Part shown: one piece after another, positions 8,302-17,122 of the stretch | How positions within the stretch are numbered: the first letter of the stretch is position 1 | Layout of the letters: each line of letters opens with the position of its first letter | Assembly: GCA_963781785.1 (NCBI GenBank) | Contig: CAWAHD010000005.1 | Coordinates: 1,302,001-1,366,000 of the forward strand | Length of the DNA stretch: 64,000 nt | Reading direction: 5' to 3' | From: CAWAHD01 sp963781785 | GTDB lineage: Bacteria > Planctomycetota > Planctomycetia > Isosphaerales > Isosphaeraceae | Made by a program: the position numbers and the translations under genes | The notes under the pieces: model-generated | Told to the model about the DNA's origin: nothing | Seen by the model: only the letters and a program-made list of their open reading frames with translations | Databases searched by the model: none

Positions 8302-9735
8302 TCAAGTGTCGATTGTTACCGGGCGCGGGAGCGAGGAGATTCCGTTGGCGACCACCTCCAGCTCGGAAGGACCGGTCTCGATCGTGGGGGGCACTTGCAC
8401 GAGCGTGGAATGGTGCGTCTGGCCGGTGGCCACCGCCATCGTCGAGTGGTCCAGCGTCCGGCAATAGGTGACGTTATTGGATGCCAGATTGCGAATGCGA
8501 ACGAGCGGGTAGTTTGTCGCCATCTGGGCATCATCCCCGTAGCTGTTCGCCTGAGACAGGCCGTTCAACTGCGTGCCGTAAAGCCGGTAGGAGTTGTTCT
8601 GCTGAGCCTGGGCGGGGAATTCGTGCACATGGGACCGCCAGTGATGGTGGGGCGTGCCATCCGGGATGTAGACCCAGAGGTCGTTGTTGCCATAGGAGAA
8701 CAGCACCTGGCCGTTCGGCAGTACAAGCAACCGGCAGTTGAAAACGGCCTTGTTGATCACGCCACCGGGCCCGGGGTTGGGAACCGCCGCCAAGGCGTGC
8801 GTGGCCGAGTCGAACTCGAAGAAATACGTCGGCGGGCAATACCCCTGGTTCGACGGGGCACATCCTCCCGCGGGCGAGACCGCGAACAGGACGCGCCCGT
8901 TCGGAAGCAGACACCCCGGCGCATCCTTGGCGATCAGTTGCTGCCCACCCTTCACGGGCAGCGTCGGCCCGTGGTGCCAGGTCCCGGCGACCTCCGGGTC
9001 GTGCGGCATCTTGTACAGAGCCGTGGCGCCGGTCGCCCCGATCGCGAAGACGTGCCCGTCGGGCAAGAGCAAGGCCGGACCGATCTCGATCGAAGACGCC
9101 TCGACAAGGTCGACCGGCGTCTTCCCTGCACTGACCCACTTCTTGTCCCGGATCACGTACTTCTGCGCGTTCGGGTGCCCGATGCAGTCGACGGAGAGCA
9201 CCGTTCCGTCGGGCAGGAGCGTCCACGTTTCCTCGCTGCTGGACTGGTTCCGCTTGTGGCCCCCTTCCGTCCAGGTGTTCGTGTCGGGATGATAGATGGC
9301 CGTCCGGTCGTCGATGATCGAGCCGATCAGCACCGCGCCGTCCGGTAACACGCAACCCGGGGCGTCGCCGATGTTCGTCCACGTTGGGGGGGTCGTCAGC
9401 ACGGTCCACGCATCCGCGACCGGGTCGTATACCTGCGCTGCCAGCAGATCCGCGGTGGTGGACGATCCGTTGTATTCGCCCCCCGCGACGAAGACCCGCC
9501 CATCCCTCAGCACGGCCGAGGAATAGAACAACGGCGAGGTGGGACTGTCCGCCAGCGGCGACCACGTCCCGTTCACGTAACCGCCCGTTGAGTCCGGAGT
9601 GAGCTTCCACCAATGATTCGTCCCCGCCGCGGCGACACCCTCGTCGCTGCACATGACCGTGCCGTCCGTGAGCAGCAGCATGGTGCTGGCGTTGAACGAG
9701 GCCGAGTTCGTGAGCTGGGTCCAGGTTCCGGCCAT
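8302..9735 (-). CDS. Kelch-repeat / galactose-oxidase-like beta-propeller protein
   Basis: The protein has 477 residues. Repeated kelch-type blades alternate between an LLxDGTV-type strand (LLTDGTVMC, VLRDGRVFVAGG, VLPDGAVLIGS, LLPDGTVLSVD, LLPDGHVFAIG, LLPNGRVLF, VLPNGQVLFSYG) and a YDPxxxxW-type strand (VYDPVADAW, IYHPDTNTW). The tail (from about 400) resembles the DUF1929 all-beta domain after galactose-oxidase propellers. No signal peptide is evident and the Tyr-Cys cofactor residues cannot be confirmed, so oxidase activity is not claimed. The ATG at 9735 has AAGGAG 8 bases upstream; the longer frame to 9885 has no such site. It converges with the acyltransferase operon. Confidence 0.75.
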   Translation of the reverse strand: MAGTWTQLTNSASFNASTMLLLTDGTVMCSDEGVAAAGTNHWWKLTPDSTGGYVNGTWSPLADSPTSPLFYSSAVLRDGRVFVAGGEYNGSSTTADLLAAQVYDPVADAWTVLTTPPTWTNIGDAPGCVLPDGAVLIGSIIDDRTAIYHPDTNTWTEGGHKRNQSSSEETWTLLPDGTVLSVDCIGHPNAQKYVIRDKKWVSAGKTPVDLVEASSIEIGPALLLPDGHVFAIGATGATALYKMPHDPEVAGTWHHGPTLPVKGGQQLIAKDAPGCLLPNGRVLFAVSPAGGCAPSNQGYCPPTYFFEFDSATHALAAVPNPGPGGVINKAVFNCRLLVLPNGQVLFSYGNNDLWVYIPDGTPHHHWRSHVHEFPAQAQQNNSYRLYGTQLNGLSQANSYGDDAQMATNYPLVRIRNLASNNVTYCRTLDHSTMAVATGQTHHSTLVQVPPTIETGPSELEVVANGISSLPRPVTIDT

Positions 9736-10010
9736 GATGAATTCTCCTTGAGTTGCTGACCGTGGAACGGCAAGAGATGTGTACCGGCCGAGCAAGGTAA
9801 AGGGACGGACGTACCGCGCAGACATTAGCCGCATCTTGATCGCAATACAAGAAAAATCTTTTGATGAGCGAAAGGTTGTGCACAAGATCGGCAGGCCTTG
9901 GCACTCTTGCCCGGTCTGGCGATTCCGGTATGATCACCTGGGATACCGGTGTGCTCGGGTTATGTCGCTGTTTGCCACAGGTGCTCGTCATTGCGTTGGG
10001 AGGACGAAGA

Positions 10011-10566
10011 TTGAGTCGTGGGGTGGAATTCTCGGTCGATTGCAGGTGCGGCCAGACACTCGCCGTGCAGGCGGCGCAGGCCGGCACTTCGATGAGTTGC
10101 GCTTGCGGGGCTCACGTCAAAGTCCCGAGCCTCAGCAAGCTGCGCGAACGAGCGGGGAAGCCAGCATACGAAACCAGCACGATCGACGTGATCCACGGGA
10201 TGCTCAGCCGCGGCGAGTTGCCCTCCGGAGGGCGCTGCGTCGTCAGTGGCCAGGCCACCGATGACATCGTCGAGCTGCAGGTTGAGGCAGAGCGGATCTA
10301 CCGAGCCGGCGATAACGTCATCTGGGCCGCGTTCCTGGCCGTCGTCGTGTCACCGCTCTTTCTGCTCACGGCCTATCAGAAGCCCCGACCGGACTTTGGC
10401 CGGCACACGATCGTACCAACGCCCTTGCGGGTCGCGCGGCTATCACGCCACGGTCCGACGCTCCGGCCAAAGGGCATTGAAACGCTGGCTTCGCACGGTC
10501 CCGATCTACGCAAAGCTTCTCGAGGAGTACCCGCGTGCCCGGGTCGGAATCGGGATGTCCGACTGA
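10011..10566 (+). CDS. Zinc-ribbon protein with C-terminal conserved region (frameshifted)
   Basis: The N-terminus has a two-Cys-pair ribbon (CRCGQTLAVQ...MSCACG), followed by a segment with CVVSGQATDDIVELQVEAE and one membrane helix (IWAAFLAVVVSPLFLLTAY). The frame is lost near 10430 and a conserved-looking tail (VRRSGQRALKRWL, then TVPIYAKLLEEYPRARVGIG) continues in the next frame to a stop at 10566, as if one base were inserted. A TTG start with GGGAGGA 5 bases upstream is chosen; no ATG sits at the right place. Zinc-ribbon/one-helix proteins of this build are frequent in planctomycetes; function unknown. Confidence 0.55.
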
Positions 10567-10667
10567 TCTGGCGTTTTAGCATACGCATTTCTGTCGTGGC
10601 CTTCGCCCCTACCGCCCTGAGGGTGGCCCGTCGTTTTCGCACTTCCAAAACCCGGTGAGAAACTCCG

Positions 10668-11234
10668 ATGGAAGACAACCCCTACCAGGCGCCCGAGTTC
10701 ATCGAACCGCTGACACTCGGGGGCTCAAGCGTCAGCGAGAAAGAGATCCGGGCCTTCGTCGGCAGGAATGCCGGCTATTACCTCAGGAAATGGCCCGGAG
10801 CACTCGACGGCCCGGGTCGGGCCCAGGGGTTCAACTGGGCCGCTTTCCTGCTGTCAATGCTCTGGCTGCCCTATCGCAAGATGTACCGGATCGCGTTTCT
10901 CGTCTGCGGGATTTTCGCAGCAGAGGAAGTCGTGGGAGAGATCGCGGTCGCTCGCGGTCTTGTGGGCGAGCAACAGCTCTTACTGTTCGACCGTGTCGCG
11001 GGCCTCGTCTTCTGGATTCTCTGCGGCGCGTTTGCCAATGCCTGGTACCTGGCACACACGAAGCGAGAGATTGCCCGGATCCGCGCCTTGGACCTCCAGG
11101 ATGACGCATATTACGCGGCGCTGGCGCGACGCGGCGGGACGAGTCTCCTCGGCTCCTTCGGGATCATCTTGTTGTTCATCGTCGTAATGGGCGTAGCCGC
11201 TGTTGCGATCGACCTACTCTTCCCCACGGAGTGA
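10668..11234 (+). CDS. DUF2628 family membrane protein
   Basis: The protein has 188 residues. The DUF2628 pattern is visible: FVGRNAGYYLRKW, then FNWAAFLLSMLWLPYRKMY (about 45-68), followed by three further hydrophobic segments including a C-terminal helix (IILLFIVVMGVAAVAIDLLF). Members are small integral membrane proteins of unknown role, often with a cytosolic N-terminal part. It lies 100 bases after the frameshifted zinc-ribbon gene on the same strand and may be co-transcribed. A strong hairpin at 11316-11361 follows. Confidence 0.75.
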   Translation: MEDNPYQAPEFIEPLTLGGSSVSEKEIRAFVGRNAGYYLRKWPGALDGPGRAQGFNWAAFLLSMLWLPYRKMYRIAFLVCGIFAAEEVVGEIAVARGLVGEQQLLLFDRVAGLVFWILCGAFANAWYLAHTKREIARIRALDLQDDAYYAALARRGGTSLLGSFGIILLFIVVMGVAAVAIDLLFPTE

Positions 11235-11315
11235 CCGATGCAACAGGTGGACAAACCGGAAATCACCGCGCGCTACAGGCTACACCTCGCCTCACGTCCG
11301 TTGCATCAAACTTCG

Positions 11316-11361
11316 AAGGGGACCGGCTCTCCCAGCAGCGTCGCTGAGAGCCGGTCCCCTT
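11316..11361. terminator. 16-bp perfect inverted repeat, likely bidirectional terminator
   Basis: AAGGGGACCGGCTCTC pairs with its exact reverse complement across a 14-base loop. It lies between the convergent ends of the DUF2628 gene (11234) and the minus-strand gene ending at 11471. There is no long T run, so it could also be a decay-protecting hairpin. Confidence 0.6.
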
Positions 11362-11470
11362 GATCGCACAGTGCTGTCGTCGTGCTGCCGTCGACTCCAT
11401 TTCACCCGGTCGGACAGCCTGCTGCCGGCCATTCCCGGATTCGTGGAGTCGATCTTTGCTTCAGGCTCGC

Positions 11471-12082
11471 TCAGAGGGGAGGCGTCGAAGCGTGCTCGGG
11501 CCCGCCGCAGCGCCGCAGGTGGTCCTTGTCCAGATAGACAACTTCGACCTTGTGATCGACGTGGTTCCAGGGGATCGGGTAATCCATCCAGTAGAGCTCG
11601 TCGTAATACACCGTGCACTTGTAGTGGCAGTGAACCAACTGGCACGGCCCGGCAAGAGGATAGACCTTGCACGGATCCGTCTTCTCGCCGATCTTCTCGA
11701 TCAAGATCCGGACGTTATTTCGCATTGTTTCATAGAACGGCGGGCAGCCGTTCTTGAACTTGTGCACCTTGCTCCACACCTCGTCCTCGCTGGGCGGGTC
11801 GAGGCACGCCGCCGGTGCAAACTCAGCCGGAATCGGGTCGAGGATCGGAATCTTGTCGCGCTCTTCGCGCTTGATGTCTTCTTCGATGCGCTGCGACTGC
11901 GACGGCAGGATCGGCCAGACGAACGACCAACCCGTCACATGCAACGGCGAAATGTTGCGAAAGACGTAGTCGACGCCGCATCCCGCGTTGCTGATCGAGA
12001 CGTAAGCCAGTAAGGCACCCGTAAGGAGACCGCGAACCCAGCGCGGGGTGATCGGGCTCCGGTGCCGCGCGGATCGGAACAT
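11471..12082 (-). CDS. Putative secreted/lipoprotein of unknown function
   Basis: The protein has 203 residues. A basic start is followed by a hydrophobic segment and a Cys in VSISNAGCGVDY (about residue 34), which resembles a lipoprotein signal though the -3 residue is unusual. The mature part is rich in Cys, Trp and Tyr (about 10 Cys), for example CHYKCTVYYDELYWMDYPIP. I do not recognise the family. The ATG at 12082 has AGGAGGGG about 9 bases upstream, far better than the earlier in-frame start at 12202. It stands alone, convergent with the DUF2628 gene. Confidence 0.6.
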   Translation of the reverse strand: MFRSARHRSPITPRWVRGLLTGALLAYVSISNAGCGVDYVFRNISPLHVTGWSFVWPILPSQSQRIEEDIKREERDKIPILDPIPAEFAPAACLDPPSEDEVWSKVHKFKNGCPPFYETMRNNVRILIEKIGEKTDPCKVYPLAGPCQLVHCHYKCTVYYDELYWMDYPIPWNHVDHKVEVVYLDKDHLRRCGGPEHASTPPL

Positions 12083-12539
12083 TGTCTTCTCCCCTCCTTG
12101 GGAACGTGCGCGAACGCACCGGGAGGCCTCATGCCCCACCGGTCTCCGGGCGCCCGGACGTTGACGTGCTGCAATTGACTGATCGTCTCGGCGATGCGTC
12201 ACAGTCAGACGACCGGTCCACGGATCTAGTTATCGAACATGAGGCGCCGCGTGTGTGAGAATTTTCTGGATTCGAGACAATTTCTGGTCGCCAGGATCTT
12301 GCTCACGACCTCGTGTCTCTGGCACCCGCGTCAACTCGCCACCTCAACATGCAGATCGGCGGCCGCGGCGTATTTTATTGAATGAAAGGCCGATCGTTAC
12401 GATAACCCGATGACTCGCTCATCATCGGAATAGACGGCCCTTTCACCGACATCATTTCAAGCACGCAAGCACGCGCGCCCAACGTCTGATGCGGCTTGTC
12501 GATATGACGTATCCATCCGCCAGCCAAGGAGTTCGCTCG
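12083..12539. other. Intergenic stretch, no gene seen
   Basis: The stretch has 457 bases and lower GC around 12240-12290 and 12360-12420. It probably holds the promoter of the minus-strand lipoprotein-like gene and the 3' end of the DUF202 transcript. No frame, tRNA or clear hairpin was found. Confidence 0.4.
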
Positions 12540-12959
12540 TCACCGTACGAAGAGTTCCCAGAGTTCTGCGAGTCCGACGACAGCGATCAAGATCACGACC
12601 GTGACGCTCAACGGCCATTTACTCAACTGCGGGGATTCACCGCACTTCAGTCTGCGAAGTGCGGACCAGTGCGCCCATCCGGCGAGCACTGCGCCGCCGA
12701 TTCCCAGAAGGATGAGACTGGTGCCCATACGAACGGCGCCCGCGTGCAGCCGGATGTTCTCGGGAGTTGGCGACTGTTCACGAATCGTCCGGAAGAACGC
12801 GACCATCCCGAAGCCAAAGCTCGCCATCGCCAGGCTTGTCCTGACCCAGGCGAGCGTCGTGCGATCCAGGGCAAGCTGAGTCCGATAGCCCGCCATGTCG
12901 GTCTGATGTCGCGCCAGATCCACGCGCGACTCGGCAGAACCTGGCAGTTGTTCGCTCAT
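12540..12959 (-). CDS. DUF202 (YidH-like) membrane protein
   Basis: The protein has 139 residues. The signature LALDRTTLAWVRTSLAMASFG (about 29-49) is typical of DUF202/YidH, followed by three membrane helices (about 40-58, 80-100 and 115-135). Function of the family is unknown. The start codon overlaps the stop of the upstream gene by 4 bases (ATGA), so the two are co-translated. It contains an elongated N-terminal soluble region of about 25 residues. Confidence 0.85.
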   Translation of the reverse strand: MSEQLPGSAESRVDLARHQTDMAGYRTQLALDRTTLAWVRTSLAMASFGFGMVAFFRTIREQSPTPENIRLHAGAVRMGTSLILLGIGGAVLAGWAHWSALRRLKCGESPQLSKWPLSVTVVILIAVVGLAELWELFVR

Positions 12960-13252
12960 GGTTTGTCCGTTTCATGCGGGACCTGGCCGCTCTTCCCCTT
13001 GTGCTCCAGGTATTTCCGGCTCGCCTCGAGCCCCTCGATCAGGGGCGGGAGGGCTTGGAGGATGCCAAAGATCCCGATGATCACGATGCCATGCCCGACG
13101 CGAAGCTGCCCGTGCGCGATGTCTTCCCGAAATGTGTGAGAGGCCTCGGTCAGGCCGATCACAAGTAGCACAATCCCTTTGACCAGGTTCGTGACGGGGT
13201 TCTCGACGAACGCCGTGATGGCACGTGCGATCTGATCCCGGCGGTCGCTCAT
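12956..13252 (-). CDS. Small membrane protein coupled to the DUF202 gene
   Basis: The protein has 98 residues from the ATG at 13252 (another ATG directly before it at 13255). There are two membrane helices: VTNLVKGIVLLVIGLTEASH and LRVGHGIVIIGIFGILQALP. A charged helix then follows (EGLEASRKYLEHKGK). I do not recognise a named family; the arrangement resembles small phosphate-starvation or stress-type membrane proteins, but this is weak. The ATGA overlap with the next gene shows a two-gene operon, so a joint membrane role with the DUF202 protein is likely. Confidence 0.65.
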   Translation of the reverse strand: MSDRRDQIARAITAFVENPVTNLVKGIVLLVIGLTEASHTFREDIAHGQLRVGHGIVIIGIFGILQALPPLIEGLEASRKYLEHKGKSGQVPHETDKP

Positions 13253-13474
13253 CATTGGGCTCGTGGCAATCGAAACTCGCTGGCGTTGCCGGACTGCGGC
13301 GCAGTCCCACGGCGCCGAGGCGCTGGGCGGCCTCTCAGAATACGGCCGGGATCCGTATTGGGTCAATCATCCGTTGCCTACAACTCTCACGGAGATCCGG
13401 CAGCGACCGGAAGAGCGGTTCCGGGTCAGCGATATGCTGCTCTCACGTGTCCGGCTGACTCGCGCTGGTGCGGG

Positions 13475-13975
13475 TCACGCCACAAAGGCGAGGGCGTAGA
13501 AGGCCCACCCGCTCGTGGCCGTGAATACCATGTCGATGGCCGCGACCATTCCCCAGCGGGCGTGGAAGCGACTGTGCGCGCTGGGGCGAGGCGGGTTGGG
13601 GAAGTGAGCGAGCGCGCGCACGATGATCAGGAGCCAGAGGGCGAGCGTCGTCGTCGCGAAGAACAGGTGGATCCAGAGCGAATAGATGACAAGCCCGCTG
13701 CCAGTGGCGGCATCGTAGTACGGTGAAGCGTCGGCACGCTCCCTCCAGTTCTCGAAAAACTGGATGTCGATCTCGAAGAAGACCAGCAAGATCAAGAGTC
13801 CTGCCGCGAGGCAAAGCTGGGTCGCCTTGTGACCGCGATACATCTGCCGGTACTTGACCGAGAACAGACTGATGGAGAGTGCGATCAGCAGCACGATCAT
13901 CGCGACGGCGATCACGTCGATCATGAAGGGCGCCCGCCAAGGCAGAAACCCGGTGATCTGATTGCGAGAGCGCAT
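13475..13975 (-). CDS. DUF420 family membrane protein
   Basis: The protein has 166 residues with four membrane helices (about 18-38, 50-68, 90-113 and 140-165). His residues lie in the pattern seen in DUF420, a family related to cytochrome oxidase assembly factor CtaM: YRGHKATQLCLAAG, SLWIHLFFATTTLALW, then FHARWGMVAAIDMVFTATSG. Involvement in respiratory oxidase maturation is known for relatives but only inferred here. The start has AAGGA 5 bases upstream. No oxidase genes lie nearby. Confidence 0.75.
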   Translation of the reverse strand: MRSRNQITGFLPWRAPFMIDVIAVAMIVLLIALSISLFSVKYRQMYRGHKATQLCLAAGLLILLVFFEIDIQFFENWRERADASPYYDAATGSGLVIYSLWIHLFFATTTLALWLLIIVRALAHFPNPPRPSAHSRFHARWGMVAAIDMVFTATSGWAFYALAFVA

Positions 13976-14322
13976 CGCGTTCCTTGCAGGCTCAGCCGAT
14001 CGGATGACGAGAGAGGTGCGAGCTGCCGGCAGTCGTCGTCGGTAATTGACGCTTCATTATGACCGGCTCCCCATGGAATTCAACCATCGATTGTTGGGCC
14101 CGACTCCCCGGCCTCCGGCCGTGGGCCCGCCGACCCCGCCCAGAGCGCGAACCGAAGGTCCCCAATCCTCCGACCCCAATTGAAAATTGACGAATCACTC
14201 GCAGCGCTTCATCGGATGAGCGCGCGCCGCCAGGCACGCCGGGCCGGCCAGGGACGGCCGCGCAGTCGATGGCCGCCCCAAGACCGGTCTGGACGCGTTT
14301 CAGGTCCGGCGGTGAGACCGGG
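13976..14322. other. Intergenic stretch, no gene seen
   Basis: The stretch has 347 bases between the adaptor gene end and the DUF420 start, on the same strand. It contains GC-rich inverted words (GGCCTCCGGCC near 14111) but no terminator with a T run. It probably includes the promoter of the DUF420 gene. Confidence 0.35.
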
Positions 14323-16104
14323 TCAGTCCCGGCCGTTGTCGCCCGGAGTGCCCGGATGCGCCCGCTGGCCGTGCTCACTCCGGGCCACGGCCAGGGCGGC
14401 TCTGGCGACCTTGACGTCGATCCTGGTCGTCGCCAGCTTCGCCGTCTTGAAGCGAAGGTCGGCCTCCGCGGTTTCGACGCTGGCCTTGGCGGCGTCGCGG
14501 GAGGCTGTGCTCGACTTCAACTGGGCGCGTGTCTCGGCCAGGACTTGAGGATCGACCACGCCCCGATCGACCTCGCGCTTCAGCCGCGTCGCCTCAGAAC
14601 TCCAGCGGTCGACCTCGGCATCGTACTTCGTGAGGATCAACCGGACTTCCTTGAGGCGAGCTTCGGAAACCTCGACATCGGCCGCGGCCAGCTTGACCAT
14701 TTCGAGCGCCAGCTCGACCCGTACCTCGTGAAGGGCGATCGCCGCATCGTGCATCCCGTGGTCCCTACCCTCATCCCGCCCGGAAATCCTGGCTCCGCCG
14801 TGGTCTGCTGCGCGGCCGTTCTGGAGCAAGGCGGACGGATCGCTCGCGTGACGACCATCTGTCGTCGCGGCGACTGCTGGCTCATTCGTCGCGGTACCGA
14901 CGTGCACGGCGGCGCCATCGGCGATGGCCGAGAGGTTACCAAGGATCACCTGTTCCGTGCCGTCGATCGGCTGCCAGGATCCGTCGGCTCGGGACGCCGC
15001 AGGCGGACCCGAGACGCGTCGATTGCTGACCTCGATCCACGTGCCGTCGCTCAACCCGGTCTCGATCTCCGTGCGCCGGGCGTGCCCGTTCTCGTACGTC
15101 CAGCAGAAGGTGCTGTCGCCGCTCTGAAATACGGCGCCCAAGGGCAGCGCTCGGACTCCTGCCCGCTCGATGAATGACTTGGCAAAGGCATACATCCCGG
15201 GCAGGAGCTGGCTGTTGGGGTTTGGAAGGTCGAGCTCTGCGCGGAGCGTACGGCTCTTGACGTTGAGCGCCCAGGACGTGCGCAGGACGCTCGCCGAAAT
15301 CGCCTGCGCACGGTACGCCGGGGCGAGCACGCTGGCCTTGGCGCCGCGAGTCACGTATTTTGCGTCCTGCTCAGGGATGTCGACAAAGACCCTGACAATG
15401 TCGGTGCGGTCGATCACATAGATCGGTGGAGCACCGGCATCGGGCCGGACCAGATCGAAGGTGTTCGCATTGCGAGTCACGATCACACCGTCATACGGCG
15501 CGGTCAGAGTGAGATAGCTGATCCACGCCTTGAGCCGGTTCTCGTCGCCCTGGGCCACGGCCAGGGCCGACTTGGCGATCTTGACGTCGACCTGGGCCTT
15601 TGCCAGGGCCGCCTGCTTGCTGAGCAGCTCGGCCTCGGTCTGTTGTTTGGCCAGGGTCGACTCGGCTTCCTTCTTGTGAGCTTTGGCTGCCTGCACGTCG
15701 GCTTCGGCGACCGTCACCAGCTCGCGCGCCTGCTCGATCCGTTCCTGGTTGAGCTGGACAGTCGCCGACTTCGTCCCGAGATCCTCGAGCAGCTCAGGCG
15801 CGAACAAGGTGGCGAGCCTTTGGCCCTTCTTCACCTTGTCGCCGATGTCCACCATCCACTGTTCGATGTAGGCGGTCAACTTGGGACAGATGGCCGTGCG
15901 CTCGTAACTTTCGATGAAGCACGGCTGCCCGACGACCCGGAGGATACTTCGGACCTGCGGCTGGACAAGCCGGACGGTCGGAACGTTCGAGGTTTTCCCG
16001 TCTGCCGTCTGCGTTTCTCGATCCACCCCTTTGGCCCCGGCCGGCTGGATGACGCAAACCACCCCGAGAGCCGTCAGCAAGCCCGCTTTGATGTGAGTGC
16101 GCAT
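14323..16104 (-). CDS. RND-type periplasmic adaptor with extra C-terminal coiled coil
   Basis: The protein has 593 residues. A signal peptide (MRTHIKAGLLTALGVVCVIQ, mature from about GAKG) is followed by a barrel/lipoyl half-motif, a long coiled-coil hairpin (about 100-200: SATVQLNQERIEQARELV and onward), the second lipoyl half (YLTLTAPYDGVIVTRNANTF) and a beta-barrel, as in HlyD/AcrA membrane fusion proteins. After about residue 425 the C-terminus is a second coiled-coil segment (SEARLKEVRLILTKYDAEVDR through VDPQVLAETRAQLKSS). This repeats the hairpin of another adaptor of this type but lacks the following domains. No pump or outer-membrane channel gene is adjacent. The ATG at 16104 follows GGGAG by about 8 bases. 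Confidence 0.8.
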   Translation of the reverse strand: MRTHIKAGLLTALGVVCVIQPAGAKGVDRETQTADGKTSNVPTVRLVQPQVRSILRVVGQPCFIESYERTAICPKLTAYIEQWMVDIGDKVKKGQRLATLFAPELLEDLGTKSATVQLNQERIEQARELVTVAEADVQAAKAHKKEAESTLAKQQTEAELLSKQAALAKAQVDVKIAKSALAVAQGDENRLKAWISYLTLTAPYDGVIVTRNANTFDLVRPDAGAPPIYVIDRTDIVRVFVDIPEQDAKYVTRGAKASVLAPAYRAQAISASVLRTSWALNVKSRTLRAELDLPNPNSQLLPGMYAFAKSFIERAGVRALPLGAVFQSGDSTFCWTYENGHARRTEIETGLSDGTWIEVSNRRVSGPPAASRADGSWQPIDGTEQVILGNLSAIADGAAVHVGTATNEPAVAATTDGRHASDPSALLQNGRAADHGGARISGRDEGRDHGMHDAAIALHEVRVELALEMVKLAAADVEVSEARLKEVRLILTKYDAEVDRWSSEATRLKREVDRGVVDPQVLAETRAQLKSSTASRDAAKASVETAEADLRFKTAKLATTRIDVKVARAALAVARSEHGQRAHPGTPGDNGRD

Positions 16105-16231
16105 GTCGAGTCTCCCAGATGAGTGCCATGACGGAGGCATCGCTTTGAACAAGTCGAGTGACCAGCGTTTCCGGTCATCTTACGCGGACTGGCCGGTCAA
16201 TCAGGAAGTGGAGTTATGTTTAGAGATCCCC

Positions 16232-16276
16232 CGCTGGAAAGCCTGAGAGCACGAACAGTCAGGCTGGAAAGCCTGA
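16232..16276. repeat. GCTGGAAAGCCTGA repeats with small hairpin
   Basis: The word GCTGGAAAGCCTGA occurs twice (about 16233 and 16263). The second forms a 7-bp hairpin, TCAGGCT-GGAA-AGCCTGA (16259-16276). It resembles short intergenic palindromes dispersed in planctomycete genomes; no role is known. Confidence 0.45.
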
Positions 16277-16283
16277 CCTGCGA

Positions 16284-16322
16284 AAAAGCCGGCCGGACGC
16301 ACAGGGCGTCCGGCCGGCTTTT
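16284..16322. terminator. Bidirectional intrinsic terminator
   Basis: A 17-bp perfect stem (AAAAGCCGGCCGGACGC and its complement) with a 5-base loop is flanked by A and T runs, so it works in either direction. It lies 38 bases after the stop of the minus-strand BON-domain gene and is most likely its terminator. Confidence 0.85.
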
Positions 16323-16360
16323 CGAAGGCCTCACACGATTACATAGCCCGAGGGCCGAGC

Positions 16361-17122
16361 TCAATAAGCGAACAGCCCGAAGGGATAGGGCGTGAAGAAC
16401 GGCCGCGTGTAGTGCTTGCGGAAGTCAAGCCACCAGATCCCGTCGTCCCACCGGAGCGTCACAGCGCGCCAGTCGAGCGGGACCTCGGGGTAAGGATAGA
16501 ACGGGCCGATGTTCGGCCACGCCTGCCAGGGATACGCCGTGGGGTACCCGACCGCGGAAAAGTTGGGATACGGGGCGTAGCTGGGCCAGGCGTAATTGGG
16601 AGAACCCGGCTGGGAAGCTTGAGTTGCACCGCTCATGCCGGCCGGACCCTCCGGGATCGGGCCGCCGTCGGATACGGCGGCCGGGTTCGACATGACCGTA
16701 CCGGTCGAGCCAGGGGAAGTCCCCGGTCCATAGATGACGTTTCCGCTGCCGGGCTGGACGATGCGGCCGTGCTGGTACCCCATCGCCAGAGCCGGTTGAT
16801 ACTGGACCGTCCGCACCGGGCGGTCCTCGCTCACTTGCAACTGGTCGACGACGCCGCGAACGCCGGCGATGTATCGGGCCCGTGCCACGGCCTCGGCCTT
16901 CTGAGCCGGGCTCGCCAGCACGCCCGTCAACGTCACCACACCATCACGGGCCTCGATCTCGATCCGATAACCCGCCAGGCTGCGGCTCGCACGAAGCGTT
17001 CCGGCCACGGCGTCGGCCGTCGATTGATTCCGAGAGGGCGCCACGTCTTGTGCCAGCGCTGCCGAGGCCGTCGCTGCCAAGAGACCAAGCACCGTTGAAA
17101 TCCGTTTCAGTCCAACCAGCAT
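16361..17122 (-). CDS. BON-domain secreted protein
   Basis: The protein has 253 residues. Signal peptide: LKRISTVLGLLAATASAALAQ. A BON domain follows (about 30-95: AGTLRASRSLAGYRIEIEAR, DGVVTLTGVLASPAQKAEAV, RYIAGVRGVVDQLQV), a fold associated with periplasmic or envelope binding of lipids. A Gly/Pro/Ser linker then leads to an aromatic C-terminal tail (PFYPYPEVPLDWRAVTLRWD and WWLDFRKHYTRPFFTPYPFG). The tail pattern recurs in planctomycete BON proteins as far as I recall. The ATG at 17122 follows GGAGAAGG by 8 bases; the longer frame to 17428 lacks a signal peptide. Envelope function inferred. Confidence 0.8.
   Translation of the reverse strand: MLVGLKRISTVLGLLAATASAALAQDVAPSRNQSTADAVAGTLRASRSLAGYRIEIEARDGVVTLTGVLASPAQKAEAVARARYIAGVRGVVDQLQVSEDRPVRTVQYQPALAMGYQHGRIVQPGSGNVIYGPGTSPGSTGTVMSNPAAVSDGGPIPEGPAGMSGATQASQPGSPNYAWPSYAPYPNFSAVGYPTAYPWQAWPNIGPFYPYPEVPLDWRAVTLRWDDGIWWLDFRKHYTRPFFTPYPFGLFAY

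Noticed and set aside
8531..10087. Minus-strand frame of 518 codons overlapping the kelch protein
   Set aside because: It is a second frame of the kelch gene DNA; the kelch blades are clear in the other frame.
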